From an uncultured Sulfurimonas sp. (GTDB lineage: Bacteria > Campylobacterota > Campylobacteria > Campylobacterales > Sulfurimonadaceae), in the NCBI RefSeq assembly GCF_963662755.1, contig NZ_OY759725.1, positions 620,001-684,000 of the forward strand: DNA of 64,000 bases, given 5' to 3'. The notes beneath the pieces are model-generated. The model did not search any database. It was not told the origin of the DNA and worked only from the letters and a program-made list of their open reading frames with translations. Below, in pieces: positions 45,708 through 54,300 of this stretch (the first letter of the stretch is position 1; each line of letters begins with the position of its first letter). Position numbers and translations under genes: made by a program.

Positions 45708-47618
45708 TTGCAATTTAAAAACAGATATACCCAAGTTATTCTCGCTATTATTTACACTTTATTACTTTTTTCATTTATCAGATTATCTTTTTACCTCTCT
45801 TATTTTGAGTATTTTAGTGACTTGACTTTTTATGAGACTCTAGCATCATTTTTTATGGGTTTAAGAGTAGATATTGCTCTTGTTTTTACTTTTACTTCAC
45901 TCATTTGGCTAGCCCTACTTTTACCTTTTAAGTTTACAAACAACAAGGTATATAGAAGTTCATTAGGGCTTTTGTGGGGGTCTATTTTAGGAGCTATAAT
46001 CTTTTTTAACATAGGTGATATTTTATACTTTGGATTTGTAAATAGACACCTTAACAATGAACTAAGCTTAATAGGAAATGATGTTGGCATCTTAGTTGAT
46101 ATGGTAGTTGATTTTTATCTTATCGAGACTATATTGGGGAGTATTTTTTATCTTATAATTATCTATGCTTATTATAAATTTTTCAAAGCAGAGATTCAAA
46201 ATAAAAACATAAAACAAAAAGAGTGGGCAAATATTTTACTAATCATTATTATCGCTTTTATTGGTATCCGCGGAAAGCTTGATGGAATCTCTTTTGGAAC
46301 TTCAGATGCATTTGCTGTAAATAAAGTCTCATCTGGAAACTTAGCACTCAATGGCTTTTTTTGCTTCTATCGCGGTGGAACTATCAATAGTGTTAATCAC
46401 TCAGCCGTAAAACCTGAACTAGCTATAAAAAATGTAAGAAGAAGTTTGGCATCTAATAGATTTGAGTTTATCGATGATGAATATCCTCTTATGAGAAAAA
46501 ATACAAACAATTTTAACAATAACTATAATATTGTAATCATTATGATTGAAAGCTTTAGTGCAAAATACTTAGATGCTCTAGCAAACAATGATTTTAAAGT
46601 TACCCCAACACTAGACAAACTTGCAAAAGATGGTCACTTGTACACAAACTTTTATGCAAACGGACAAAGATCACAAGAGGGTTTAACAAGTGTTTATACA
46701 GGTCTAACTCAACCTGTTGGTTTTGAAAATCTTGGAGAAGGTCTGGAGCTTTACAATCCATCTTATCTTGGAGATATCGCACAAAAAAATGGCTACTCTA
46801 CTCTTGCGATGCAAAGCTCAGACAGAGGCTCATTTAGAGTAGATAAACTTAGCTCACTTGCAGGTTTTAGTGAGTACTATGGTGCAGAAGATATCAAAAA
46901 AACAGGAAAAGAAGCAGGTCAGCCAAACTATGGTGCTTGGGATGGTAATGGCTTTAGATTTCTCTCATCAAAACTAAAAAGTATGAAAGAGCCTTTTGTA
47001 AGCTTTTTCTTCACAGCATCTACCCATTCTCCTTTTTACTCACCTGGAAAAGAGTGGGAAAAATACCCACATGACACAAAATCAGAAAACGGATACTTAA
47101 ACACCCTTAACTATGTTGACTCACAGATAAAAGAGTTTATGCAAGCTTCTAAAAAAGAGCCATGGTTTGATAACACTATCTTTATCTTTACAGCAGACCA
47201 CACCAATCATACGAAACTAAGTAATGCAAAAGAGATAAATCCATCAAATGTAAATCTAAATGAATTTCATGTACCACTAATCATATATGCTCCAAAAATC
47301 ATAGATGCTAAACGCTCAAATATAGTCTCTTCACACAACGATATAATTCCAACAATTATCGATATTTTAGGTTGGAAAACTCCATTTACGACTATTGGTA
47401 ACTCTTTAATTGATAAGAGCGTAAAAGATAGATTTGCTTTTGTGAAGATGGGAGGAATTATCGGTATAGACGATGGTAAAGGTTCTGTGTTTTATAACTT
47501 TAATAAGCTCATAAGTGAAAAAGGCTCAATTTCAAAAGAGAGTGAAGAGCTTTTACTAAGCATAGACTCCGCTCAAGCGCATCTACTCAAAAGTTCAAAA
47601 TGGATGAAAAAAGATTGA
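45708..47618 (+). CDS. LTA synthase-family phosphotransferase, second copy
   Basis: A 636-residue inner-membrane protein: five helices in the first 195 residues, then a periplasmic sulfatase-type domain. Metal ligands are E281 (MIESF) and D497-H498 (TADHTNH), and the nucleophile is probably S322 in GQRSQEGLTS, where Gram-positive LtaS has Thr. The start is TTG after CAGGAT. It is 1.7-fold closer in feel to the copy at 49541 (shared SDAFAVNKVSSGNLALNGFF near residue 205) than to the first copy. The 3' end overlaps the next gene by 19 bases. Phosphoglycerol or phosphoethanolamine transfer to LPS or a glycolipid is inferred. Confidence 0.82.
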   Translation: MQFKNRYTQVILAIIYTLLLFSFIRLSFYLSYFEYFSDLTFYETLASFFMGLRVDIALVFTFTSLIWLALLLPFKFTNNKVYRSSLGLLWGSILGAIIFFNIGDILYFGFVNRHLNNELSLIGNDVGILVDMVVDFYLIETILGSIFYLIIIYAYYKFFKAEIQNKNIKQKEWANILLIIIIAFIGIRGKLDGISFGTSDAFAVNKVSSGNLALNGFFCFYRGGTINSVNHSAVKPELAIKNVRRSLASNRFEFIDDEYPLMRKNTNNFNNNYNIVIIMIESFSAKYLDALANNDFKVTPTLDKLAKDGHLYTNFYANGQRSQEGLTSVYTGLTQPVGFENLGEGLELYNPSYLGDIAQKNGYSTLAMQSSDRGSFRVDKLSSLAGFSEYYGAEDIKKTGKEAGQPNYGAWDGNGFRFLSSKLKSMKEPFVSFFFTASTHSPFYSPGKEWEKYPHDTKSENGYLNTLNYVDSQIKEFMQASKKEPWFDNTIFIFTADHTNHTKLSNAKEINPSNVNLNEFHVPLIIYAPKIIDAKRSNIVSSHNDIIPTIIDILGWKTPFTTIGNSLIDKSVKDRFAFVKMGGIIGIDDGKGSVFYNFNKLISEKGSISKESEELLLSIDSAQAHLLKSSKWMKKD

Positions 47619-48874
47619 AAGCACCATTTAAATGGGATGATTATTCCGACCAACCAGCACAACTAAAAGATAAAAACTATAAAAAGCAGATGCGTAAGCG
47701 TGAGTTTTTCTCTTTGCTTAAAACAATACTCACAGCTCTTTTTATACTTCCCATATCAATCATAGCGATGCCTTTTATAAAAAGAAAACAGATAAAATCT
47801 GAGACTTTTTTTTCAATGGGAGTTGATTATCAAAGAGAGAGTGAGTTTACGCAAGAATGCTTGGATGATTTAGATATAGATAGAATTTTACTTCGTCTTA
47901 AACTTTGGGAGCTTGACACCTTAGATGAGCTAAAAAAGTTTTTACAAAAAAACAAAAATAGAAAAGTCATACTAAAAGTTCTTCAAGATAGAGAACATGT
48001 AGAGGATTTAGAACTTTTACAAAAAGATTTAAGAACTATTTTTAGCACTCTTGATGGACTTGTAGATATTTACGAAATAGGTTCAACTATTAACCGTGCT
48101 AAATGGGGATTTTTCTCAGTTGATGAGTACAATAGATTTTACAAAGTGGCTTTTGATTTAAAAGAAGCAGAATTTAAAGATGCTAAGCTTATAGGAAGTG
48201 GAGTTATAGATTTTGAGTACCATTTTACAGCTCACACTCTTTTTAATTTTTTTAAATACCACTATGATGGCGTAGCATCTCTGCTTTATGTAGATAGACG
48301 AGGTGCTCCTGAAAACACACAGATGGGTTTTGCTCTCTCAGATAAGATAGCATGGCTTAGTACCATGGTTTGGATGAGTCCAAAAAGCAAGCACTCCTTG
48401 CATATAACTGAGACAAATTGGCCCATTACAAAAACTGCACCTTATGCACCAACAAGTGAGCATGAGTGCGTAAATGAAGAACTATATGCAGATTATATGC
48501 TTAGGTATTATCTTTTGTCTTTTGCATCTCAACAAGTCAACTCTCTATCATGGCATCAGCTTATTGCACCTGGCTATGGTCTTATTGATAATCGAGATGG
48601 TATAAAAAAACGCTCAGCTTACGGTGTTTATAAGTTTATGATTCAAGCATTAAAATATGCTCAATTTTTAAGACTCGATATAAAAAGAGATTACTATATA
48701 CTTCAATGTTTAGTAGAAAACAGACTGCTACAAATCCACTGGACACTTAAACCAACCACACTAAAAAATGAAGAGTTTTTTGAAGTTTACTCTATGAGTG
48801 GAAAACTTATAAAAGATGAAACTTTAACTATTGGCTCTTCACCTTTATATATATACATAAAAGACGCGGTATAA
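47600..48874 (+). CDS. Glycoside-hydrolase-like TIM-barrel protein with altered acid/base site
   Basis: A 424-residue protein with one hydrophobic segment (near residues 40-60) and then a clan-A-like (beta/alpha)8 barrel. The barrel's fourth-strand motif, usually ExxNEPN, reads E159-I-G-S-T-I-N165-R, so Thr163 stands where the acid/base Glu is expected. The nucleophile-like Glu is E271 in LHITETNWP. A C-terminal beta domain follows. The protein may therefore bind or remodel glycan without normal hydrolysis. It overlaps the LtaS-type gene by 19 bases and precedes a PAP2 gene by 8. I cannot assign a GH family number. Confidence 0.65.
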   Translation: MDEKRLKAPFKWDDYSDQPAQLKDKNYKKQMRKREFFSLLKTILTALFILPISIIAMPFIKRKQIKSETFFSMGVDYQRESEFTQECLDDLDIDRILLRLKLWELDTLDELKKFLQKNKNRKVILKVLQDREHVEDLELLQKDLRTIFSTLDGLVDIYEIGSTINRAKWGFFSVDEYNRFYKVAFDLKEAEFKDAKLIGSGVIDFEYHFTAHTLFNFFKYHYDGVASLLYVDRRGAPENTQMGFALSDKIAWLSTMVWMSPKSKHSLHITETNWPITKTAPYAPTSEHECVNEELYADYMLRYYLLSFASQQVNSLSWHQLIAPGYGLIDNRDGIKKRSAYGVYKFMIQALKYAQFLRLDIKRDYYILQCLVENRLLQIHWTLKPTTLKNEEFFEVYSMSGKLIKDETLTIGSSPLYIYIKDAV

Positions 48875-48882
48875 TTACATCT

Positions 48883-49548
48883 ATGAATAAAAAATATTTA
48901 AACGTAAAACTATATATATGGCTGCTTTTTTTAGCATTTTCACTACTTTTTGTACTTGTACCACAGATTGATTTACTTGTAGCAGGTCTATTTTATGATA
49001 ATGTGGAGTTTCCACTTAATGGTTCGTTGATAGAGGAGTTTTTTTACCACTCTGTAAAACCTATTATTATAATCTTCGCATTATCAACTCTTAGCATATT
49101 TTTCTACAACACAATTAAAAAGAAAAATATTCTCAACATAAATTCAGCTGTTATGCTCTACACAGTTTTAATCCTTACAATAGCTCCTCTTTTAATAGTA
49201 AACACGACTCTAAAAGAAAACTGGGGAAGAGCCAGACCAGCTCAAACCATAGACTTTGGCGGACAAAAAGAGTTTACTAGCGCATTTATGATGAGCGATC
49301 AAGGTGGATACTCTTTTTCTTCAGGTCATTCAGCGGCTGCCTTTAGTCTTTTAGGGTTTGCTCTCTTAGCAAAAAGAAGACAAAATCTTTTTGTAAAAAT
49401 AGTTTTAATTTATGGAACCTTAGTCTCCCTTGCTAGAATGGCAGCAGGTGGACACTTTTTAAGTGATGTTGTAACATCCTTTTTTATTGTCTATATTGCT
49501 ACTCACGTACTCTACAAATTAATTTTCAAAGAAAATACTAGTGCATAA
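48883..49548 (+). CDS. PAP2-family lipid phosphatase
   Basis: A 221-residue inner-membrane protein with about six helices. The three phosphatase motifs are complete: KENWGRARP (KxxxxxxRP) near residue 108, SFSSGHSAA (SGH) near 145 and RMAAGGHFLSDV (RxxxxxHxxxD) near 186. Candidate substrates are lipid A phosphate (LpxE/LpxF type), undecaprenyl pyrophosphate or phosphatidic acid. Being between two LtaS-type genes, overlapping the second by 8 bases, it could remove the phosphate that the transferases then replace, or help recycle the diacylglycerol product. That is inference. Confidence 0.88.
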   Translation: MNKKYLNVKLYIWLLFLAFSLLFVLVPQIDLLVAGLFYDNVEFPLNGSLIEEFFYHSVKPIIIIFALSTLSIFFYNTIKKKNILNINSAVMLYTVLILTIAPLLIVNTTLKENWGRARPAQTIDFGGQKEFTSAFMMSDQGGYSFSSGHSAAAFSLLGFALLAKRRQNLFVKIVLIYGTLVSLARMAAGGHFLSDVVTSFFIVYIATHVLYKLIFKENTSA

Positions 49549-51454
49549 AAATCAATTTACTCAAATACTAATACTTTTACTTTTTAGTTTTATAGTTTTA
49601 ATGGCTATACGACTAACTCTATACAACTTCTACATAGATGATTTTACAGATTTAACTACAAGTGAGTTTTACGCATCTTTACTAATGGGTTTTCGTGTAG
49701 ATATGATTACCCTTTTTACATTTTCATCTATCTTTGTTTTAGCCCTTATTTTTGTAAAAACACCAAGACACAGAGCTAAAATAGCACTTATATGGGCTGT
49801 TATTTTAAACGTTATTTTTGTTATTAGCTTTAGTGATGTACTCTATTATGACTATATTCACAGACACATCTCAAATGAGATATTTAATCTTAGCGATGAT
49901 ATGGACATTATATTTGGAATGGCTTTTGGCTCTATGCTTGCATATACACTTGGAGCTTTACTTATTAGTGTACTCTTTTTGTACTTCACTTATAAACTCT
50001 TCTCAAAAGAGTTAGAAAATTTTATTTCTGGTAAAAAACTTATAGCTTTAAGTATAGTTACTATTTTAGTTTTGTTTATAGGCATAAGAAACTCATTTGC
50101 AGGAAAAAGCTTTGGAAGTAGTGATGCTTTTGCTGTAAACAAAGTAAGTAGCGGAAACTTAGCACTAAACGGTTTTTTTACTATTTATAGAACTGCCAAA
50201 AAAACAGCTAAACATAACCTTATGAATTTAGAAGATGCTATCAAAACCTCTCAAGATGCACTAAGAACACCAAATGCTCCTTTTATAGATGCACAGTACC
50301 CTCTTCTTCGCCAATATCCACTTAAAGACAAAGAAAAATACAATGTTGTTATAGTTTTATTGGAGTCTTTTGGTGCTGAACATATAGATGGTTTTACTCA
50401 CTACAAAGAGTTAAATGTTACGCCTTATTTTAAGCGTCTTAGTAATGAAGGTCTAAAATTTACAAACTTTTACTCAAACGGTTATCGTTCTATTTTTGGC
50501 ATAACTTCTGTCTTTACAGGCTTAACTATTCCCGCTGGAGCACAATATCTTGGGAAAGGCTTAGAACTCTCAAATCTGAGCTATTTAGGCGGAGTTGCTA
50601 AAAAAAATGGATATTCAACTATCTCTATGCAAGCATCTAACAGACGCTCATATAGAGTAGATGCAGTTAGTGCTTTAGCAGGATTTGATGAGTATTATGG
50701 CGCTCAAGATATGCCAAATATAGAAGAGATAGATGCAGGAAGAGAACCTCTAACAGGGACTTATGACTATAATATGCTTAATTTTTATCATAAAAAACTA
50801 AACACTATGAAAGAGCCTTTTTTAGGCTTTGCTTTTACGGACTCTACTCACTCTGACTTTCATCTACCTAGTGCAAAATTTGAGAGATATCCACATGATT
50901 TGAAAAATTACAATGGTTCTCTTAACGCTTATATATACGCCGATAGTGCAATTGAGCGCTTTATGGAGGGTGTAAAAAATGAGCCTTGGTTTGATAGAAC
51001 TATATTTATTTTTACTTCAGATCATGGAAGCGGAGATGCACTAAATTCAATAGCAAGAGAATACCGTCCAGATGATAAAGCATTAAGTGCGATAGAACAT
51101 TTTAGAATTCCACTTATTATCTACGCTCCTAAAATATTTGAACCAAAAGAGGTAAAAACTCTAGGCGGACATAACGATATATTTCCAACAATAGTAGATA
51201 TGCTTGGTTGGAGTGCTGAGATAACAACTATGGGAAGCTCACTATTTGATGAAGATGTAAATGAAAGATTTGTCTATTTTTATGCAGGTAATTTAATCGG
51301 TCTTATAACTAACAGCGGCTATATTAAATACAATTTCAAAAATATTGTTGAAAAAGTTGGAAGTGAAGAAAACGTGCAAAAAATGAAAAAATTACTTTTT
51401 GGTGTTGATACAGCAGAGGCTCAACTACTTGAAAAAAATAGGTGGGCTAAGTGA
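49541..51454 (+). CDS. LTA synthase-family phosphotransferase, third copy
   Basis: A 637-residue inner-membrane protein of the same plan as the copy at 45708: five helices, then a periplasmic sulfatase-type domain. Metal ligands are E275 (LLESFG) and D494-H495 (TSDHGSG), and the probable nucleophile is S317 in GYRSIFGITS. The start is GTG, overlapping the PAP2 gene by 8 bases, and the stop overlaps the GTG of the WaaF-like gene (GTGA). Two copies in one operon suggest successive or alternative acceptors. Confidence 0.82.
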   Translation: MHKNQFTQILILLLFSFIVLMAIRLTLYNFYIDDFTDLTTSEFYASLLMGFRVDMITLFTFSSIFVLALIFVKTPRHRAKIALIWAVILNVIFVISFSDVLYYDYIHRHISNEIFNLSDDMDIIFGMAFGSMLAYTLGALLISVLFLYFTYKLFSKELENFISGKKLIALSIVTILVLFIGIRNSFAGKSFGSSDAFAVNKVSSGNLALNGFFTIYRTAKKTAKHNLMNLEDAIKTSQDALRTPNAPFIDAQYPLLRQYPLKDKEKYNVVIVLLESFGAEHIDGFTHYKELNVTPYFKRLSNEGLKFTNFYSNGYRSIFGITSVFTGLTIPAGAQYLGKGLELSNLSYLGGVAKKNGYSTISMQASNRRSYRVDAVSALAGFDEYYGAQDMPNIEEIDAGREPLTGTYDYNMLNFYHKKLNTMKEPFLGFAFTDSTHSDFHLPSAKFERYPHDLKNYNGSLNAYIYADSAIERFMEGVKNEPWFDRTIFIFTSDHGSGDALNSIAREYRPDDKALSAIEHFRIPLIIYAPKIFEPKEVKTLGGHNDIFPTIVDMLGWSAEITTMGSSLFDEDVNERFVYFYAGNLIGLITNSGYIKYNFKNIVEKVGSEENVQKMKKLLFGVDTAEAQLLEKNRWAK

Positions 51455-52425
51455 AAATTTTAGTTATTTTACCAAACTGGCTCGGAGATGCTATTATGGC
51501 TACACCAGCCATAGAACTTTTAGCAAAATACTATCACAATCCACGATTTACCTTTGTTGGAAGCTATGTAAGCATCGAAGCTATTAAACATCATCCGCTT
51601 TGTGAAAAGGCCATAGTTGATGAAACAAAAAAAGCTTCAAATAGATTTTTAGCTACTTACAAATTAGCGCGTGATTTGGGTACTTTTCATCTAGGAGTAA
51701 ACTTTAGAAATCAGCTTCATGCATCTCTACTTTTAAGATTTACTAAAACTGTGGTTTGCATCTCAAGGCATTCATGGCACTCTATGTTTTTACTCTCTCA
51801 CACTCCTAAAATTTCAACATCTCAGCATCTAGTAAAACAATATGCTGAGTTAGCCATGACAGATGCAAACCATTGGGACAAACAGATACCAAATCTTGCA
51901 CTATATATAAAACCTCAAGAGTTTAGTAAACCTACTCTTGGCATCAATGCAGGTGCTACTTATGGAAGTGCAAAACGTTGGTATCCTGAGCGATTTGGAG
52001 AAGTTGCAAAAGAGTTTTCTCATAAATTTGACATCATCATTTTTGGTGGTCCAAATGAAGTAGAGATGGCTCAAGAGATTGAATCAAATCTAAAATCTTT
52101 TGGTGTTGAGAACTACAAAAACTTGGCAGGAAAAACAAACATAGAAGAGTTATGTTCAAACATAGCTGGATGCTCACTCTTTGTTACAAACGACAGTGGA
52201 CCTATGCACGTAGCAGCTGCATATCAAGTTCCAACAGTAGCTATATTTGGTCCAACAAAGTACAAAGAAACATCACAATGGATGAATAAAAAAAGCACAA
52301 TAGTAAGACATGAGATGGATTGTTCTCCATGTATGAAACGAGAGTGTCCTTTAGGACATCACGATTGTATGAAAAGTATTACATCAAGCGAAGTTATAGA
52401 GGCGGTAAAAAATCTTGGATTCTAA
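51451..52425 (+). CDS. waaF: Lipopolysaccharide heptosyltransferase II-like GT9
   Basis: A 324-residue GT-B enzyme. It begins ILVILPNWLGDAIMATPAIELLAKYY, the WaaF opening, and contains GINAGATYGSAKRWYPERFGEVA, FVTNDSGPMHVAAAYQVPTVAIFGPT and the C-terminal cysteine-rich CSPCMKRECPLGHHDC seen in WaaF. It adds the second heptose to LPS core from ADP-heptose, made by the hld/gmh genes in this window. The GTG start overlaps the upstream stop. Confidence 0.93.
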   Translation: MKILVILPNWLGDAIMATPAIELLAKYYHNPRFTFVGSYVSIEAIKHHPLCEKAIVDETKKASNRFLATYKLARDLGTFHLGVNFRNQLHASLLLRFTKTVVCISRHSWHSMFLLSHTPKISTSQHLVKQYAELAMTDANHWDKQIPNLALYIKPQEFSKPTLGINAGATYGSAKRWYPERFGEVAKEFSHKFDIIIFGGPNEVEMAQEIESNLKSFGVENYKNLAGKTNIEELCSNIAGCSLFVTNDSGPMHVAAAYQVPTVAIFGPTKYKETSQWMNKKSTIVRHEMDCSPCMKRECPLGHHDCMKSITSSEVIEAVKNLGF

Positions 52426-53566
52426 AATATATGATTTTTTAATTATAGGAGCTGGTTCAGCTGGATGCTCGAGTGCTTATTTTTTAAAAAAGAGTCATAA
52501 AAGTGTAGCCATTATTGACAGAGAAGGAATTGCAGGAGGAGCTAGTGGAGTTGCTGGAGCGTTTCTTTCACCTCTTGCTGGAAAAAAAAATAGTTATAAC
52601 ACTTTCGTAAATGAAGCTTTAAATTTTTCAATAGATTTTTATGAGCAGTTAAGTTCAGATGCAATTAGCAAAAAAGGAGTTCTTAGAGTTCCAAATGAAA
52701 ATTTTTCAAAAGAAAAACTACAAAACAACGATATAGATTTCGAATATTTTGATACTAAGCATCTAAAAAATATATCTAAAAATTTTCATGAGATAGATGG
52801 TTATTTTTATAAAAATGCAGCGGTTATTGAACCTATTAGTATTTGTCAAAAGATGATAGAGGGATGCGATTTTTACAAGATGGATGTAGATGAGTTAGTT
52901 TATAAAGATGGCATTTACTATATAAAAAATATAAAAGCAAAAAATATTATATTAGCTCAGGGAGTAAGCAAATCTCTACTAAAACATCCATATATTCAAA
53001 TTTCTCCAATTTTTGGGATTAGAATAGATGTTAAAACTTCAACAAAGATTCCATTTAACATTCATAAATCCATCTCAATATCCACAAATAAACATGATAA
53101 GACTATTGCAATAGGTGCTACTCATGAAAGACATGATTCGTCAGAGTTTGAATGTGTAAGCACTTGCGATAAATGCATCTTTTATGTTGATTCTGAAAAA
53201 GATAAAATCAACTCTTTATTACAAAAAGCTAAAGAATTAGTAAACTTAGAAAATATTGAAGTAGTTAAAACTTACAAGGGTGCAAGGGCTACTATTAAAA
53301 GCTATTTTCCTGTTATTGGAAAAATCATAGATTATGAAGCTTCACTAAAAAAATATCCATCAATAAAAAATGGTACTAAAATTCCTCAAGAGAAGTTAGA
53401 ATATTATCCTAATTCATATATTATAAATGCTTTAGGTTCAAGAGGATTTGTTTTTGGTCCATACTTAGCGAAGATACTAAGCGAGAGCATTTTAAGTGAG
53501 TCAGATATACCAAAAGATATCTCAACTCAAAAGCTATTTTATAAAACAGCCCGAAGAAGAGTTTAA
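52415..53566 (+). CDS. FAD-dependent oxidoreductase, MnmC2-like
   Basis: A 383-residue protein with a DAO-type Rossmann FAD motif, FLIIGAGSAGCSSAYFLKK, then IIDREGIAGGASGVAGAFLSPLAGK, which resembles the GASGNxxGxxYP segment of the MnmC C-terminal domain, and a closing INALGSRGFVFGPYLA, matching the GLGSRG motif. MnmC2 oxidises the cmnm5 group of tRNA wobble uridine. A free-standing FAD domain without the methyltransferase half is known in other bacteria. The TTG start overlaps waaF by 11 bases. Two CxxC-like Cys (STCDKC near 250) are unusual. Confidence 0.7.
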   Translation: MDSKIYDFLIIGAGSAGCSSAYFLKKSHKSVAIIDREGIAGGASGVAGAFLSPLAGKKNSYNTFVNEALNFSIDFYEQLSSDAISKKGVLRVPNENFSKEKLQNNDIDFEYFDTKHLKNISKNFHEIDGYFYKNAAVIEPISICQKMIEGCDFYKMDVDELVYKDGIYYIKNIKAKNIILAQGVSKSLLKHPYIQISPIFGIRIDVKTSTKIPFNIHKSISISTNKHDKTIAIGATHERHDSSEFECVSTCDKCIFYVDSEKDKINSLLQKAKELVNLENIEVVKTYKGARATIKSYFPVIGKIIDYEASLKKYPSIKNGTKIPQEKLEYYPNSYIINALGSRGFVFGPYLAKILSESILSESDIPKDISTQKLFYKTARRRV

Positions 53567-53629
53567 TATTATTTTTATCTCAAAAAACAAGTTTTTTTAG
53601 CTTTTAGGTATGCTAACAAATGGCATACT

Positions 53630-53697
53630 CCATGATAAGGGGATTGTAGGGACAGCATGTCCCTGCCACTATAATGAGCTTTGCTCATTATAGTGTT
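53630..53697. repeat. Tandem hairpins between convergent genes
   Basis: The first hairpin pairs AGGGAC with GTCCCT around AGCAT. The second (53669-53697) pairs CACTATAATGAGC with GCTCATTATAGTG, thirteen bases with a TTT loop. There is no good T-tract on either strand, although the strong stem between convergent genes could still terminate both. The GGGACAGCATGTCCC type is reminiscent of dispersed intergenic palindromes and is the second tandem-hairpin pair in this window. Confidence 0.6.
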
Positions 53698-53706
53698 TAA
53701 CATAAA

Positions 53707-54300
53707 CTAAAACGCGAATTTAAAACCTACATATACTGATTTATTGTAATTAAAATCTCCACCAACATCACTATCATAGTTGGTATCTAAAGATCTATAA
53801 CCAAGAGTTAAGCTACCATTTTTAATTAACTCTAAATCAAATGCAACACGATATTCTAAAAAGTTTTTAGCATCTTGCATAGCTAAAACTTCAGGTGCAT
53901 AGTAAATTGCTCCTCTAAGAAATAGAGGAAATTTATCACTAAATGCAAGTTTATAGCTAGCTTCAGCACCTAAAGGTATAGTACTATAATTTTTCGCACC
54001 ATTTACTTTTACACCTAAACCTATAACAAGGTCGGTAGCTTCAACTTTTCGTTGCATTAAAAAACTAGCTTCAATATAGTCTTGCATATCGCTACTACTA
54101 TCAAACTCGCTATTATCTTCACTTCCATGAAGAATTTTTGCACCTAAAAAAACACTGTCTGGCTCAACTGTGTCATTAAACTGACCCATATCTATACGAG
54201 CACCAAACTCTAAATCTTTATCATTAACATTTAGTTCTACACCGTGCATAGCAAAAACAGAAGTAACACATAGTGCAAGTAGTCCAAGTTTTTTAAACAT
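53707..54300 (-). CDS. YfaZ-like outer-membrane beta-barrel protein
   Basis: A 197-residue protein with a signal peptide of about 17 residues ending FAMHG. The rest shows alternating hydrophobic strands, GVELNVNDKDLEFGARIDMG near the N-terminus and a terminal KSVYVGFKFAF ending in Phe, as outer-membrane barrels do for BAM recognition. This fits the YfaZ family. It starts on the base of the hldE stop and so belongs to the hldD-hldE operon. Function unknown. Confidence 0.75.
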   Translation of the reverse strand: MFKKLGLLALCVTSVFAMHGVELNVNDKDLEFGARIDMGQFNDTVEPDSVFLGAKILHGSEDNSEFDSSSDMQDYIEASFLMQRKVEATDLVIGLGVKVNGAKNYSTIPLGAEASYKLAFSDKFPLFLRGAIYYAPEVLAMQDAKNFLEYRVAFDLELIKNGSLTLGYRSLDTNYDSDVGGDFNYNKSVYVGFKFAF

